From positions 186,001 through 250,000 of the forward strand of contig NZ_BBNB01000001.1 in assembly GCF_000759835.1 (NCBI RefSeq): a stretch of 64,000 bases of DNA, written 5' to 3'. Of the stretch, positions 27,516-37,496 are shown one piece after another. The position numbers and the translations under genes were made by a program. This DNA is from Citrobacter sedlakii NBRC 105722 (lineage in GTDB: Bacteria; Pseudomonadota; Gammaproteobacteria; Enterobacterales; Enterobacteriaceae). The notes below the pieces were generated by a model. It had not been told where the DNA came from. It ran no database searches and worked only from the letters and a program-made list of their open reading frames with translations. Each line of letters begins with the position of its first letter. The stretch's first letter is position 1.

Positions 27516-30500
27516 ATGAGCAAGCTGTTGGATCGCTTCCGCTATTTTAAATCTAAGGGCGACACCTTCGCTGACGGTCACGGTCAGGTGATGCACACCA
27601 ACCGCGACTGGGAAGACAGTTATCGTCAACGCTGGCAGTTCGACAAGATTGTGCGTTCCACCCACGGGGTGAACTGTACCGGCTCCTGTAGCTGGAAAAT
27701 TTATGTGAAAAACGGCCTGGTCACCTGGGAAGTCCAGCAGACCGACTATCCGCGTACCCGTCCGGATCTGCCCAACCACGAACCGCGCGGTTGCCCACGC
27801 GGGGCCAGCTATTCGTGGTATTTATACAGTGCCAATCGTCTGAAGTACCCGTTAGTGCGCAAGCGCCTGATCGAACTGTGGCGCGAAGCGTTGACCCAGT
27901 GCAGCGACCCGGTACTGGCCTGGGAATCGATCATGAACGACCCGCAGAAATGCATGAGTTACAAACAGGTGCGCGGGCGTGGCGGATTTATCCGGTCCAA
28001 CTGGAAAGAGTTGAATCAACTGATCGCGGCGGCCAACGTCTGGACGATAAAAACCTACGGTCCGGACCGCGTTGCCGGATTTTCGCCGATCCCGGCCATG
28101 TCGATGGTGTCCTATGCCGCCGGAACCCGTTATCTCTCGCTGCTCGGCGGGACCTGCCTGAGCTTCTATGACTGGTATTGCGACCTGCCGCCTGCATCGC
28201 CCATGACGTGGGGCGAACAGACCGATGTGCCGGAATCCGCCGACTGGTACAACTCCAGCTACATCATTGCCTGGGGATCAAACGTCCCCCAGACCCGAAC
28301 CCCGGACGCCCACTTCTTTACCGAAGTCCGCTACAAAGGCACGAAAACCGTTGCCATTACGCCTGACTTTTCGGAGGTCGCCAAGCTGAGCGACCAGTGG
28401 CTGGCGCCGAAGCAAGGCACCGACAGCGCGCTGGCGATGGCGATGGGCCACGTCATTCTCAAAGAGTTCCATCTCGATAACCCCAGCGACTACTTCCTCA
28501 ACTATTGCCGCCGCTATACCGACATGCCGATGCTGGTTTTGCTGGATGCGCGCGAGGATGGCAGCTTCGTTCCGGGCCGCATGATGCGTGCGTCCGATTT
28601 GGTCGGCGGTCTCGGCGAAGCCAACAATCCGGAATGGAAAACCGTGGCATACAACAGCGTCGGTGAGTTAGTTGCGCCCAACGGCTCAATTGGCTTCCGC
28701 TGGGGTGAAAAAGGCAAATGGAACCTCGAGCCGCTGGCGGCAGGCCACGAAACCGAACTGACACTGTCGCTGCTCGGTCAACATGACGAGGTCCTGGGGG
28801 TGGCGTTCCCCTATTTCGGAGGGAACGAAAACCCGCATTTCCGTAGCGTGAAGCAGGAACCGGTGTTGGTCCGTCAGTTGCCAGTGAAACGCCTGACGCT
28901 TGCTGACGGCAGCAGTTGTCCGGTGGTAAGCGTCTATGATCTGGTGCTCGCCAACTACGGCCTCGATCGTGGGCTGGACGATGCGTACGGCGCGAAAGAT
29001 TATGCGGAAGTGAAAGCCTATACGCCCGCCTGGGCGGAACAGATCACCGGCGTACCGCGTTACCATATTGAAACCATTGCCCGCGAATTTGCCGATACGG
29101 CGCATAAAACCCACGGGCGTTCGATGATTATCCTCGGTGCCGGCGTTAACCACTGGTATCACATGGACATGAACTACCGCGGAATGATCAACATCCTCGT
29201 GTTCTGCGGCTGTGTCGGACAAAGCGGCGGCGGCTGGGCGCACTACGTCGGCCAGGAAAAACTGCGTCCGCAGACTGGCTGGCTGCCGCTGGCCTTCGCG
29301 CTGGACTGGAACCGTCCGCCGCGCCAGATGAACAGCACCTCATTCTTCTATAATCACGCCAGCCAGTGGCGTTATGAGAAGCTCACTGCGCAGGAGCTTC
29401 TCTCACCGTTAGCCGACCCGGCGAAATTTACCGGCCATTTAATTGACTTCAACGTGCGGGCTGAGCGTATGGGCTGGCTGCCGTCCGCGCCGCAGCTCAA
29501 TCTTAACCCGCTGACGCTAAAAACCCGTGCGGAAAAAGCCGGTCAGTCACCCGTGGATTACACCGTGCAGGCGCTGAAATCGGGCGATATCCGCTTTGCC
29601 TGCGAACAGCCGGACAGCGGCAATAACCACCCGCGCAACCTGTTTGTCTGGCGCTCGAACCTCCTCGGCTCATCCGGCAAAGGGCATGAATACATGCTCA
29701 AATATTTGCTCGGGACCGAAAGCGGCATTCAGGGTGAAGCGCTCGGCTCTAGCGAGGGGATTAAACCGGAAGAAGTGGAATGGCAGTCTGCCGCCATTGA
29801 AGGCAAGCTGGATCTGCTGGTCACGCTCGACTTTCGCATGTCCAGCACCTGCCTGTTCTCCGATATCGTGTTGCCGACCGCCACCTGGTACGAAAAAGAT
29901 GATATGAACACGTCGGATATGCACCCGTTTATTCACCCGCTGTCGGCGGCGGTGGATCCCGCGTGGGAATCGCGCAGCGACTGGGAGATCTACAAGGGCA
30001 TCGCTAAGGTCTTTTCCGAGGTGTGTGTCGGCCATCTGGGTCAGGAAACCGACGTGGTGTTGCAGCCGTTGCAGCACGACTCCCCGGCAGAATTGTCGCA
30101 ACCGTTTGATATCCTCGACTGGCGCAAAAACGAGTGCGATCTGATCCCCGGCAAAACCGCGCCCAACCTGGTGGTCGTGGAACGCGACTACCCCGCCACT
30201 TACGAGCGCTTCACCTCGCTCGGCCCGCTGATGGATAAACTGGGCAACGGCGGCAAGGGCATCACCTGGAATACCGAGGCGGAAGTCGAATTCCTCGGTA
30301 AACTGAACTATACCAAGCGCGAAGGCCCGGCTAAAGGCCGACCGCGGATCGACACCGCGCTGGACGCGTCCGAAGTGATCCTTGCGCTGGCGCCGGAAAC
30401 CAACGGTCAGGTGGCGGTGAAAGCGTGGGAAGCGCTCGGCGCGATGACCGGGCGCGAACATACCCATCTGGCGCTGAATAAAGAAGATGAGAAGATCCGT

Positions 30501-31256
30501 TTTCGTGATATTCAGGCGCAGCCGCGCAAAATCATCTCCAGCCCCACCTGGTCCGGTCTGGAAAGCGAACATGTCTCTTATAACGCGGGTTACACCAACG
30601 TCCACGAACTGATCCCCTGGCGCACCCTTTCTGGCCGCCAGCAGTTGTATCAGGATCATCAGTGGATGCGCGCATTCGGTGAAAGCCTTGTCGCCTATCG
30701 ACCGCCGATAGACACCCGCAGCGTCAGCGAAATGCGCGAGATCCCGCCCAACGGCTTCCCGGAAAAAGCGCTCAACTTCCTGACGCCCCATCAGAAATGG
30801 GGCATCCACTCTACGTATAGCGAAAACCTGCTCATGCTGACGCTGTCACGTGGGGGACCGATTGTCTGGATAAGCGAAACCGACGCCCGCGAGCTGGGCA
30901 TTGAAGACAACGACTGGATTGAAGCCTTCAACGCCAACGGCGCACTGACCGCTCGCGCGGTGGTCAGCCAGCGTGTACCGCCGGGGATGACCATGATGTA
31001 TCACGCCCAGGAACGCATCATGAATATTCCGGGGTCAGAAATTACCGGGATGCGTGGCGGTATTCATAACTCGGTAACCCGCGTCTGTCCGAAACCCACA
31101 CACATGATCGGCGGCTACGCTCAACTGGCCTATGGCTTTAACTACTATGGCACCGTCGGCTCTAACCGCGACGAGTTCATCATGATTCGAAAAATGAAAA
31201 ATATCGACTGGCTGGATGATGAAGGTCGCAATCAGGTACAGGAGGCGAAAAAATGA
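27516..31256 (+). CDS. narZ: NarZ, nitrate reductase Z alpha (catalytic) subunit
   Basis: 1246 residues, the E. coli NarZ length. The HGVNCTGSCSW segment holds the FS0 [4Fe-4S] ligands (His plus Cys), followed by molybdopterin (bis-MGD) oxidoreductase domains. It reduces nitrate to nitrite on the cytoplasmic side. A CAGGAG site precedes the ATG. The gene overlaps narY by 4 bases (ATGA). NarZ rather than NarG is indicated by narU upstream and by narW/narV downstream in the E. coli ydd region. Confidence 0.97.
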   Translation: MSKLLDRFRYFKSKGDTFADGHGQVMHTNRDWEDSYRQRWQFDKIVRSTHGVNCTGSCSWKIYVKNGLVTWEVQQTDYPRTRPDLPNHEPRGCPRGASYSWYLYSANRLKYPLVRKRLIELWREALTQCSDPVLAWESIMNDPQKCMSYKQVRGRGGFIRSNWKELNQLIAAANVWTIKTYGPDRVAGFSPIPAMSMVSYAAGTRYLSLLGGTCLSFYDWYCDLPPASPMTWGEQTDVPESADWYNSSYIIAWGSNVPQTRTPDAHFFTEVRYKGTKTVAITPDFSEVAKLSDQWLAPKQGTDSALAMAMGHVILKEFHLDNPSDYFLNYCRRYTDMPMLVLLDAREDGSFVPGRMMRASDLVGGLGEANNPEWKTVAYNSVGELVAPNGSIGFRWGEKGKWNLEPLAAGHETELTLSLLGQHDEVLGVAFPYFGGNENPHFRSVKQEPVLVRQLPVKRLTLADGSSCPVVSVYDLVLANYGLDRGLDDAYGAKDYAEVKAYTPAWAEQITGVPRYHIETIAREFADTAHKTHGRSMIILGAGVNHWYHMDMNYRGMINILVFCGCVGQSGGGWAHYVGQEKLRPQTGWLPLAFALDWNRPPRQMNSTSFFYNHASQWRYEKLTAQELLSPLADPAKFTGHLIDFNVRAERMGWLPSAPQLNLNPLTLKTRAEKAGQSPVDYTVQALKSGDIRFACEQPDSGNNHPRNLFVWRSNLLGSSGKGHEYMLKYLLGTESGIQGEALGSSEGIKPEEVEWQSAAIEGKLDLLVTLDFRMSSTCLFSDIVLPTATWYEKDDMNTSDMHPFIHPLSAAVDPAWESRSDWEIYKGIAKVFSEVCVGHLGQETDVVLQPLQHDSPAELSQPFDILDWRKNECDLIPGKTAPNLVVVERDYPATYERFTSLGPLMDKLGNGGKGITWNTEAEVEFLGKLNYTKREGPAKGRPRIDTALDASEVILALAPETNGQVAVKAWEALGAMTGREHTHLALNKEDEKIRFRDIQAQPRKIISSPTWSGLESEHVSYNAGYTNVHELIPWRTLSGRQQLYQDHQWMRAFGESLVAYRPPIDTRSVSEMREIPPNGFPEKALNFLTPHQKWGIHSTYSENLLMLTLSRGGPIVWISETDARELGIEDNDWIEAFNANGALTARAVVSQRVPPGMTMMYHAQERIMNIPGSEITGMRGGIHNSVTRVCPKPTHMIGGYAQLAYGFNYYGTVGSNRDEFIMIRKMKNIDWLDDEGRNQVQEAKK

Positions 31257-32797
31257 AAATACGCTCACAGGTTGGGATGGTGCTTAACCTCGATAAATGC
31301 ATTGGCTGCCACACCTGCTCTGTCACCTGTAAAAACGTCTGGACCGGACGTGAAGGGATGGAATACGCATGGTTTAACAACGTCGAAACCAAACCGGGTA
31401 TCGGGTATCCGAAAAACTGGGAAGACCAGGAAGAGTGGCAAGGCGGCTGGGTTCGCGACGTGAACGGTAAAATACGCCCGCGCATGGGCGGAAAAATGGG
31501 CGTCATCACCAAAATCTTCGCAAACCCGGTTGTGCCGCAGATAGACGACTACTATGAGCCCTTTACTTTTGACTATCAGCACCTGCACAGCGCGCCGGAG
31601 GGTAAACACCAGCCGACCGCCCGCCCGCGCTCGTTGATTGACGGTAAGCGGATGGACAAAATTATCTGGGGGCCAAACTGGGAAGAACTGCTTGGCGGCG
31701 AGTTTGAAAAGCGCGCCCGTGACCGTAACTTCGACAAGATCCAGAAGGAAATGTACGGGCAGTTTGAAAACACCTTCATGATGTATCTGCCCCGCCTTTG
31801 CGAACATTGTCTGAACCCAAGCTGCGTCGCCACTTGCCCGAGCGGCGCGATCTATAAGCGTGAAGAAGACGGCATCGTGCTGATCGACCAGGACAAGTGC
31901 CGCGGCTGGCGTCTGTGCATTAGCGGCTGCCCGTACAAAAAAATCTACTTCAACTGGAAGAGCGGCAAGTCTGAGAAATGCATCTTCTGCTATCCGCGCA
32001 TTGAGTCCGGGCAGCCAACCGTGTGTTCTGAAACCTGTGTTGGGCGCATTCGCTACCTCGGCGTGTTGTTGTATGACGCAGACCGCATCGAAGAAGCCGC
32101 CAGCACCGAGCATGAAACCGATCTGTACGAGCGTCAGTGCGACGTGTTCCTGAACCCGAACGACCCGGCGGTGATTGAAGAGGCCTTGAAACAGGGTATT
32201 CCGCAGAACGTGATCGACGCGGCGCAGCGTTCCCCTGTCTATAAAATGGCGATGGACTGGAAACTGGCGTTGCCGCTGCATCCGGAATACCGCACCTTGC
32301 CGATGGTCTGGTACGTCCCGCCGCTGTCGCCGATTCAGTCTTACGCCGACGCCGGAGGGCTGCCGCCGTCAAATGGCGTACTGCCGGCGATCGAAAGCCT
32401 GCGCATTCCGGTGCAGTACCTTGCGAATATGCTCAGCGCAGGCGATACCGGCCCGGTGCTGCGCGCCCTGAAGCGCATGATGGCCATGCGTCATTACATG
32501 CGTTCGCAAACAGTGGAAGGCGTGACGGATACCCGCGCCATTGAGGAAGTGGGCCTGAGCGTCGAACAGGTTGAGGAGATGTATCGCTATCTGGCGATCG
32601 CCAACTACGAAGACCGTTTCGTGATCCCGACCAGCCATCGCGAGATGGCGCGCGACGCCTTCCCTGAGCGCAACGGCTGCGGCTTTACCTTTGGCGACGG
32701 CTGCCACGGTTCCGACACCAAGTTCAACCTGTTCAACAGTAGCCGCATTGACGCCATCAACATCACCGAAGTGCGTGATAAAGCGGAGGGAGAATAA
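31253..32797 (+). CDS. narY: NarY, nitrate reductase Z iron-sulfur (beta) subunit
   Basis: 514 residues, the E. coli length. Cysteine clusters for three [4Fe-4S] and one [3Fe-4S] centres are visible: CIGCHTCSVTC, CEHCLNPSCVATC, CRGWRLCISGC (the Trp in place of Cys is the known [3Fe-4S] feature), and CIFC...CSETC. It relays electrons from NarV to NarZ. It overlaps narZ by 4 bases and narW by 1. Confidence 0.97.
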   Translation: MKIRSQVGMVLNLDKCIGCHTCSVTCKNVWTGREGMEYAWFNNVETKPGIGYPKNWEDQEEWQGGWVRDVNGKIRPRMGGKMGVITKIFANPVVPQIDDYYEPFTFDYQHLHSAPEGKHQPTARPRSLIDGKRMDKIIWGPNWEELLGGEFEKRARDRNFDKIQKEMYGQFENTFMMYLPRLCEHCLNPSCVATCPSGAIYKREEDGIVLIDQDKCRGWRLCISGCPYKKIYFNWKSGKSEKCIFCYPRIESGQPTVCSETCVGRIRYLGVLLYDADRIEEAASTEHETDLYERQCDVFLNPNDPAVIEEALKQGIPQNVIDAAQRSPVYKMAMDWKLALPLHPEYRTLPMVWYVPPLSPIQSYADAGGLPPSNGVLPAIESLRIPVQYLANMLSAGDTGPVLRALKRMMAMRHYMRSQTVEGVTDTRAIEEVGLSVEQVEEMYRYLAIANYEDRFVIPTSHREMARDAFPERNGCGFTFGDGCHGSDTKFNLFNSSRIDAINITEVRDKAEGE

Positions 32798-33492
32798 TGC
32801 AAATCCTCAAAGCGATCGGTCTGTTGATGGAATACCCGGATGAGTTTCTCTGGGAATGCAAAGACGAAGTGCTGGCGATGGTGCGTCACGACGCGCCTGC
32901 GCTCAACGGCTTCGCCACCGACATGCTCAACGCCCCGCTGCTGGATAAGCAGGCCGAATGGTGTGAAGTCTTTGACCGGGGCCGCGCCACGTCGCTACTG
33001 CTGTTTGAACATGTCCACGCCGAGTCCCGCGATCGCGGCCAGGCGATGGTCGATCTGATGACCCAGTACGAGAAAGTGGGTCTGCAACTCGACTGTCGCG
33101 AACTTCCCGACCATTTGCCGCTGTATCTCGAATATCTCAGCATTTTGTCGGAAGCCGATGCGCGCGAAGGTCTGCAAAACGTCGCGCCGATTCTGGCGTT
33201 ACTGGGAGGGAGGCTGAAACAGCGCGGCGCCCCGTGGTATCAATTATTCGATGCCCTGCTGAACCTCGCCGGAAGCCCGCTTTCAAGTGACAGCGTCACG
33301 CCACAGGTAACGCAAGAAAGCCGTGATGACACTCGTCAGGCGCTTGATGCCGTCTGGGAAGAAGAACAGGTGAAGTTTATTGAAGATAACGCCACAGCCT
33401 GTGACAGCTCACCGTTACACCAATATCAACGACGCTTTAGCCAGGACGTGGCGCCTCAGTACGTCGACGTCAGTGCGGGAGGCCCGAAATGA
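32797..33492 (+). CDS. narW: NarW, nitrate reductase Z assembly chaperone (delta)
   Basis: 231 residues, matching E. coli NarW/NarJ. An all-helical, acidic cytoplasmic protein that binds apo-alpha subunit and helps insert the molybdenum cofactor; it is not part of the final enzyme. Its ATG shares one base with the narY TAA, and its end overlaps narV by 4 bases. Confidence 0.96.
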   Translation: MQILKAIGLLMEYPDEFLWECKDEVLAMVRHDAPALNGFATDMLNAPLLDKQAEWCEVFDRGRATSLLLFEHVHAESRDRGQAMVDLMTQYEKVGLQLDCRELPDHLPLYLEYLSILSEADAREGLQNVAPILALLGGRLKQRGAPWYQLFDALLNLAGSPLSSDSVTPQVTQESRDDTRQALDAVWEEEQVKFIEDNATACDSSPLHQYQRRFSQDVAPQYVDVSAGGPK

Positions 33493-34169
33493 TACAGTAC
33501 CTGAACGTCTTTTTTTACGATATCTACCCTTACATCTGCGCGACCGTTTTTTTTCTCGGTAGTTGGCTGCGGTATGATTATGGTCAGTACACCTGGCGCG
33601 CCTCGTCCAGCCAGATGCTGGATAAGCGCGGCATGGTGGTCTGGTCGAACCTGTTCCACATCGGCATACTCGGCATTTTCTTCGGCCATCTTTTCGGCAT
33701 GTTGACACCGCACTGGATGTACGCCTGGTTTTTGCCGATCGCGGTCAAACAGCAAATGGCGATGGTTCTCGGCGGCGTGTGCGGTGTACTGACGCTCATT
33801 GGCGGCGCTGGTTTGCTCTGGCGTCGTCTCACCAACCAGCGCGTCCGCGCCACCTCGACCACGCCGGACATTATCATCATGAGCATCCTGCTGATCCAGT
33901 GCCTGCTTGGGCTGAGTACTATTCCGTTTTCAGCCCAATATCCTGACGGCAGTGAAATGATGAAGCTGGTTGGCTGGGCACAGAGTATTGTCACCTTCCG
34001 TGGCGGCTCGTCAGAAATGCTTAATGGCGTTGCCTTCGTTTTCCGCGTCCATCTGGTGTTGGGGATGACCATTTTTCTGCTGTTCCCGTTCACCCGTCTG
34101 GTACACGTCTGGAGCGCGCCGTTTGAGTATTTTACCCGCCGATACCAGATAGTCCGTTCTCGCCGATAA
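33489..34169 (+). CDS. narV: NarV, nitrate reductase Z cytochrome b (gamma) subunit
   Basis: 226 residues with five membrane helices. The histidines expected to ligate two b hemes are present ([39 protein letters not shown]). It oxidises quinol at the periplasmic side and anchors NarZY to the inner membrane. It is the last gene of narUZYWV and a terminator-like hairpin follows. With FdnGHI at 8432-13025 it makes a formate-to-nitrate redox loop. Confidence 0.97.
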   Translation: MIQYLNVFFYDIYPYICATVFFLGSWLRYDYGQYTWRASSSQMLDKRGMVVWSNLFHIGILGIFFGHLFGMLTPHWMYAWFLPIAVKQQMAMVLGGVCGVLTLIGGAGLLWRRLTNQRVRATSTTPDIIIMSILLIQCLLGLSTIPFSAQYPDGSEMMKLVGWAQSIVTFRGGSSEMLNGVAFVFRVHLVLGMTIFLLFPFTRLVHVWSAPFEYFTRRYQIVRSRR

Positions 34170-34178
34170 GTTTTTTCG

Positions 34179-34209
34179 CCCGGTAGCGCCTCGCCTGCCG
34201 GGTTTATTT
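34179..34209 (+). terminator. hairpin terminator after narV
   Basis: CCCGGTAG / CTGCCGGG forms an 8-bp stem (one G-T pair) followed by TTTATTT, 10 bases after the narV stop. It also resembles half a REP element. Confidence 0.65.
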
Positions 34210-34507
34210 CCTTAAGTATCATTCTCTGTTTCCTTAACACGGCGGCGCTGTATTTAAGAAATGACGAAGATTTGCGTGCCACAGTTTAAAATTCTCTTAA
34301 ATACTTTAAATACCGCATCTCTGACCAGCACTCGGCGCCCGCCCGAGCCATTAATGCTGGTGACGAGTTAAAATCATTTCATTTGCCTTCGCTTAAGCAG
34401 AATTAGACAATTTTCCTGCCGTTCTACCTTTCTTTCTATGAAATAAATAACAGACGCCAGGACTGGTGTCTTATCTACGCATTACTCAAGGATACTGGAA
34501 TTTATCT
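34210..34507. promoter_or_regulatory. autotransporter upstream region
   Basis: About 300 AT-rich bases with no gene. It must carry the autotransporter promoter. I see no clear operator, tRNA, integrase remnant or insertion-sequence end that would explain how the gene arrived. An in-frame GTG at 34466, preceded by CAGGA, is an alternative start for the autotransporter. Confidence 0.4.
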
Positions 34508-37456
34508 ATGAAGATACCTGCCTTATCACCCCAAATTAAACCCAAAAAAATTGCTTTATTATTAAGTGCATTATTAGCCACTACAACCTTTTCTGCTTTT
34601 TCCGCGCCAGTAAAATATACTCTCGACGCCAGCACGCCCAGCGACCAACGCACGGTGAATATCACCAATGGGGATGAAATCTCAAGAATTGATATTAACG
34701 TTGCTGATGGTCGCGTTGATTTCGCCGACAATATCACAATGAACAGTACCGGCGTAGTTAACGCAACAGGTTCCCGAAACGTCTGGTTCGCTTACCTTAA
34801 AGCCGGTGAGATAAATCTGGGTAATCATTTTACCCTTAACTTCGACCCGCGCTCGAATGGGACCTATTCGACTTCCGATGGTATTGCCCTGTATGGCACC
34901 GGCAAACTGACCGCCGAAAATTACACCTTCATTAACATGAATGACAGCGAAGAATCGAACGGGCTGTACGTTGGCGATAATGCCCGGGCCGACCTGAAAG
35001 GCCTGACCACCATCAGAGGCGGCGGTATCAGCGCCGGATCGCAGGGGATTTTAAACGCCGAGAATATTGATATCGCGTATACCCGTCCCGGCATCCGTGA
35101 ATCTGGCGACTCAACCGATACCGGCATGGCGTTATGGGGCGGGAAAGTCACCGTCACCGGTAACACCACCATTAATATTGTCTCCCCCACCTTTTATCTG
35201 GAAGGGATTCGCACATATACCGACCTGGAGTTGGCCGGACATACGGATATTCAGTTAACCAGTAATTCAACTGACCGCTACTCTGATGTCACAGGCATTC
35301 TTATTTTCGACTCGTTCACCAGTTCCTCCCTGAGCGGTAAGCGTGTTTTCAACGATGTCAGTATCAAAATTAAAAGCACCACCGAGGAAGGCTACGCTGA
35401 TGGCCTGACATACCTCGGCGGCAACGGTAAACATACCGATCTGATTATCAATAAAATTGATATTGATAGCTCGGGAAATGATATTGTCCGCGGTATTTAT
35501 TTGTGGGGTGACGATCCCGCTGAGACGGCTACGCATCGTATCAACGATGCGAAAATAACGTTATCCGGCAATGATAAGGCAACGCTGTGGGGCTTTTTTA
35601 GCGCCAACGTGAATCAGGATGACGGTATCGTGCAATGGGACGCCGATACGATCGTCGGCAACATCGCCATTACCTCTAAGGGGGGTAAAGAGTCATATCT
35701 GCTTTATCAGGCGGACGCCCTGTTTACTGGCGATGTCATTTTAGGTGATCGGAACGCCTATGAGTCTGTCGCCGATACGCTGTACTCCATTTATGGACGC
35801 TGGGGTTCAACGGATATCACTAACAATAATAAGCTGGTTGCATGGGGTAAAATGCTGGTCCGCGGCGACCATGCGATTAACATTGTGTCTGGCGATAACT
35901 CCTACATTTATGGCGACACGGCTATTGAAGAACAAGGTTCCATCAATATGGAACTGAATGGTAGCAACAGCCGCTGGGATATGGTTGCCAACTCTACACT
36001 GACCACGCTGACCCTGAACGACGCCACGCTGAATTTCATGCCTGGCGACACCGCCTCCCGCACGCTGACCCGCGACGCGGCAACGTTCAAAACCCTGACG
36101 GTGAACGGTGATTACGCCGGTAATAACGGTAATCTCGTGATGAACACCCAACTGGGCGATGATGCATCACCCACCGACAAGCTGGTTGTGCAGGGCAATA
36201 CCTCCGGTAACACGAACGTGACGGTGCTGAACGCGGGCGGCGCAGGCGGCCTGACAACGAACGGTATCGAACTGATCAGTGTGGCGGGTAATTCTGACGG
36301 CGTGTTTACCCAAAACGGACGTATCGTGGCGGGTGCCTATGACTACACCCTGGCGCGTGGTGAAGGCCAGAACGACAAGAACTGGTATCTGACCAGCGCG
36401 CTATCGACAGAACCGCAACCAGAGCCGCAAGAGCCGCTGGCGCCTGTTGATCCGGTAGAGCCTTCCCCAACCCCGCGCGAAAACGCGGTGCGTCCGGAGG
36501 CGGGTCTGTACGGCATGAACCTGCAGGCGGCGAACACGATGTTTAACACCCGTCTGCACGACCGCCTGGGCGAAACCCACTACGTCGACGCCCTGACCGG
36601 TGAGAAAGCGGTGACCAGCCTGTGGCTGCGCAACGTCGGTGGTCATACCCGCCAGAAAGACAGCAGCGGCCAGCTGGATATGCAGGCCAACCGCTATGTG
36701 ATGCAGCTTGGCGGCGACATCGCCCAGTGGTCTTCCGACAACACTGACCGTTTCCACCTTGGTCTGATGGCGGGCTACGCCAACCAGAAAGCGCGGGCGG
36801 AAAACCAGCGTAACGGCAACCGCGCCGACAGCCGCATCAGCGGTTACAGCGTCGGTCTGTACGGCACCTGGCTGCAGGACAACGCCACCCACGAAGGCGC
36901 GTATGTCGATACCTGGGCGCAGTACAGCTGGTTTGACAACACCGTTTCCGGTCGCGGCGTCGAATCCGAAGAGTACGACTCAAAAGGCTTCACCGCGTCG
37001 GTGGAATCCGGCTACACATGGAAACTGGCGGACATCAGCGAGCGTAACGCGCTGTATATCCAGCCGAAAGCGCAGGTCACCTGGATGGGCGTAAAGGCGG
37101 ACGAACACCGCGAAGCCAACGGCACCCGCGTAACCGGTCACGGTGACGGTAACGTGCAGACCCGCGTCGGCGTGCGTCTGTTCGGCAAGGGCCACAACAA
37201 ACTGGATGACGGTAAAGGCCGCACCTTCCAGCCGTTTGTCGAAGCGAACTGGATCCACAACAGCAAGGAGTTCGGCGTGTCGATGAACGGTGACAACGTG
37301 AATCTGGACGGTACCCGCAATATCGGCGAGCTGAAGGCCGGTGTGGAAGGCCAGCTGACAAAGAACGTCTCCCTGTGGAGCAACGTCGCGCAGCAGGTCG
37401 GCGATAAAGGCTACAGCGACACCTCGGCGATGCTCGGCATTAAAGCGTCGTTCTGA
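34508..37456 (+). CDS. AIDA/pertactin-type autotransporter (type Va)
   Basis: 982 residues from the ATG at 34508. A signal peptide ends near residue 30-33 (ALLATTTFSAFSA). A passenger of repetitive beta-helix type (residues about 34-630) is rich in N, T, D and G (LTAENYTFINM, GKVTVTGNTTINI). A proline/glutamate linker follows near 634-660 (PQPEPQEPLAPVDPVEP). The C-terminal autotransporter beta-barrel (about 665-982) ends in IKASF with the expected final aromatic residue. It would present the passenger on the cell surface, possibly as an adhesin; the ligand is unknown. E. coli has nothing between narV and nhoA. The passenger DNA is more AT-rich than the barrel DNA. Confidence 0.88.
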   Translation: MKIPALSPQIKPKKIALLLSALLATTTFSAFSAPVKYTLDASTPSDQRTVNITNGDEISRIDINVADGRVDFADNITMNSTGVVNATGSRNVWFAYLKAGEINLGNHFTLNFDPRSNGTYSTSDGIALYGTGKLTAENYTFINMNDSEESNGLYVGDNARADLKGLTTIRGGGISAGSQGILNAENIDIAYTRPGIRESGDSTDTGMALWGGKVTVTGNTTINIVSPTFYLEGIRTYTDLELAGHTDIQLTSNSTDRYSDVTGILIFDSFTSSSLSGKRVFNDVSIKIKSTTEEGYADGLTYLGGNGKHTDLIINKIDIDSSGNDIVRGIYLWGDDPAETATHRINDAKITLSGNDKATLWGFFSANVNQDDGIVQWDADTIVGNIAITSKGGKESYLLYQADALFTGDVILGDRNAYESVADTLYSIYGRWGSTDITNNNKLVAWGKMLVRGDHAINIVSGDNSYIYGDTAIEEQGSINMELNGSNSRWDMVANSTLTTLTLNDATLNFMPGDTASRTLTRDAATFKTLTVNGDYAGNNGNLVMNTQLGDDASPTDKLVVQGNTSGNTNVTVLNAGGAGGLTTNGIELISVAGNSDGVFTQNGRIVAGAYDYTLARGEGQNDKNWYLTSALSTEPQPEPQEPLAPVDPVEPSPTPRENAVRPEAGLYGMNLQAANTMFNTRLHDRLGETHYVDALTGEKAVTSLWLRNVGGHTRQKDSSGQLDMQANRYVMQLGGDIAQWSSDNTDRFHLGLMAGYANQKARAENQRNGNRADSRISGYSVGLYGTWLQDNATHEGAYVDTWAQYSWFDNTVSGRGVESEEYDSKGFTASVESGYTWKLADISERNALYIQPKAQVTWMGVKADEHREANGTRVTGHGDGNVQTRVGVRLFGKGHNKLDDGKGRTFQPFVEANWIHNSKEFGVSMNGDNVNLDGTRNIGELKAGVEGQLTKNVSLWSNVAQQVGDKGYSDTSAMLGIKASF

Positions 37457-37463
37457 TAAATAC

Positions 37464-37491
37464 GGCCCGGTGGCGCAATGCTTCCGGGCCT
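37464..37491. repeat. REP element between autotransporter and nhoA
   Basis: GGCCCGGTGGCGCAATGCTT followed by CCGGGCCT is a REP-type palindrome between the convergent ends of the autotransporter and nhoA. It may also act as a shared terminator. Confidence 0.7.
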
Positions 37492-37496
37492 GTGAC

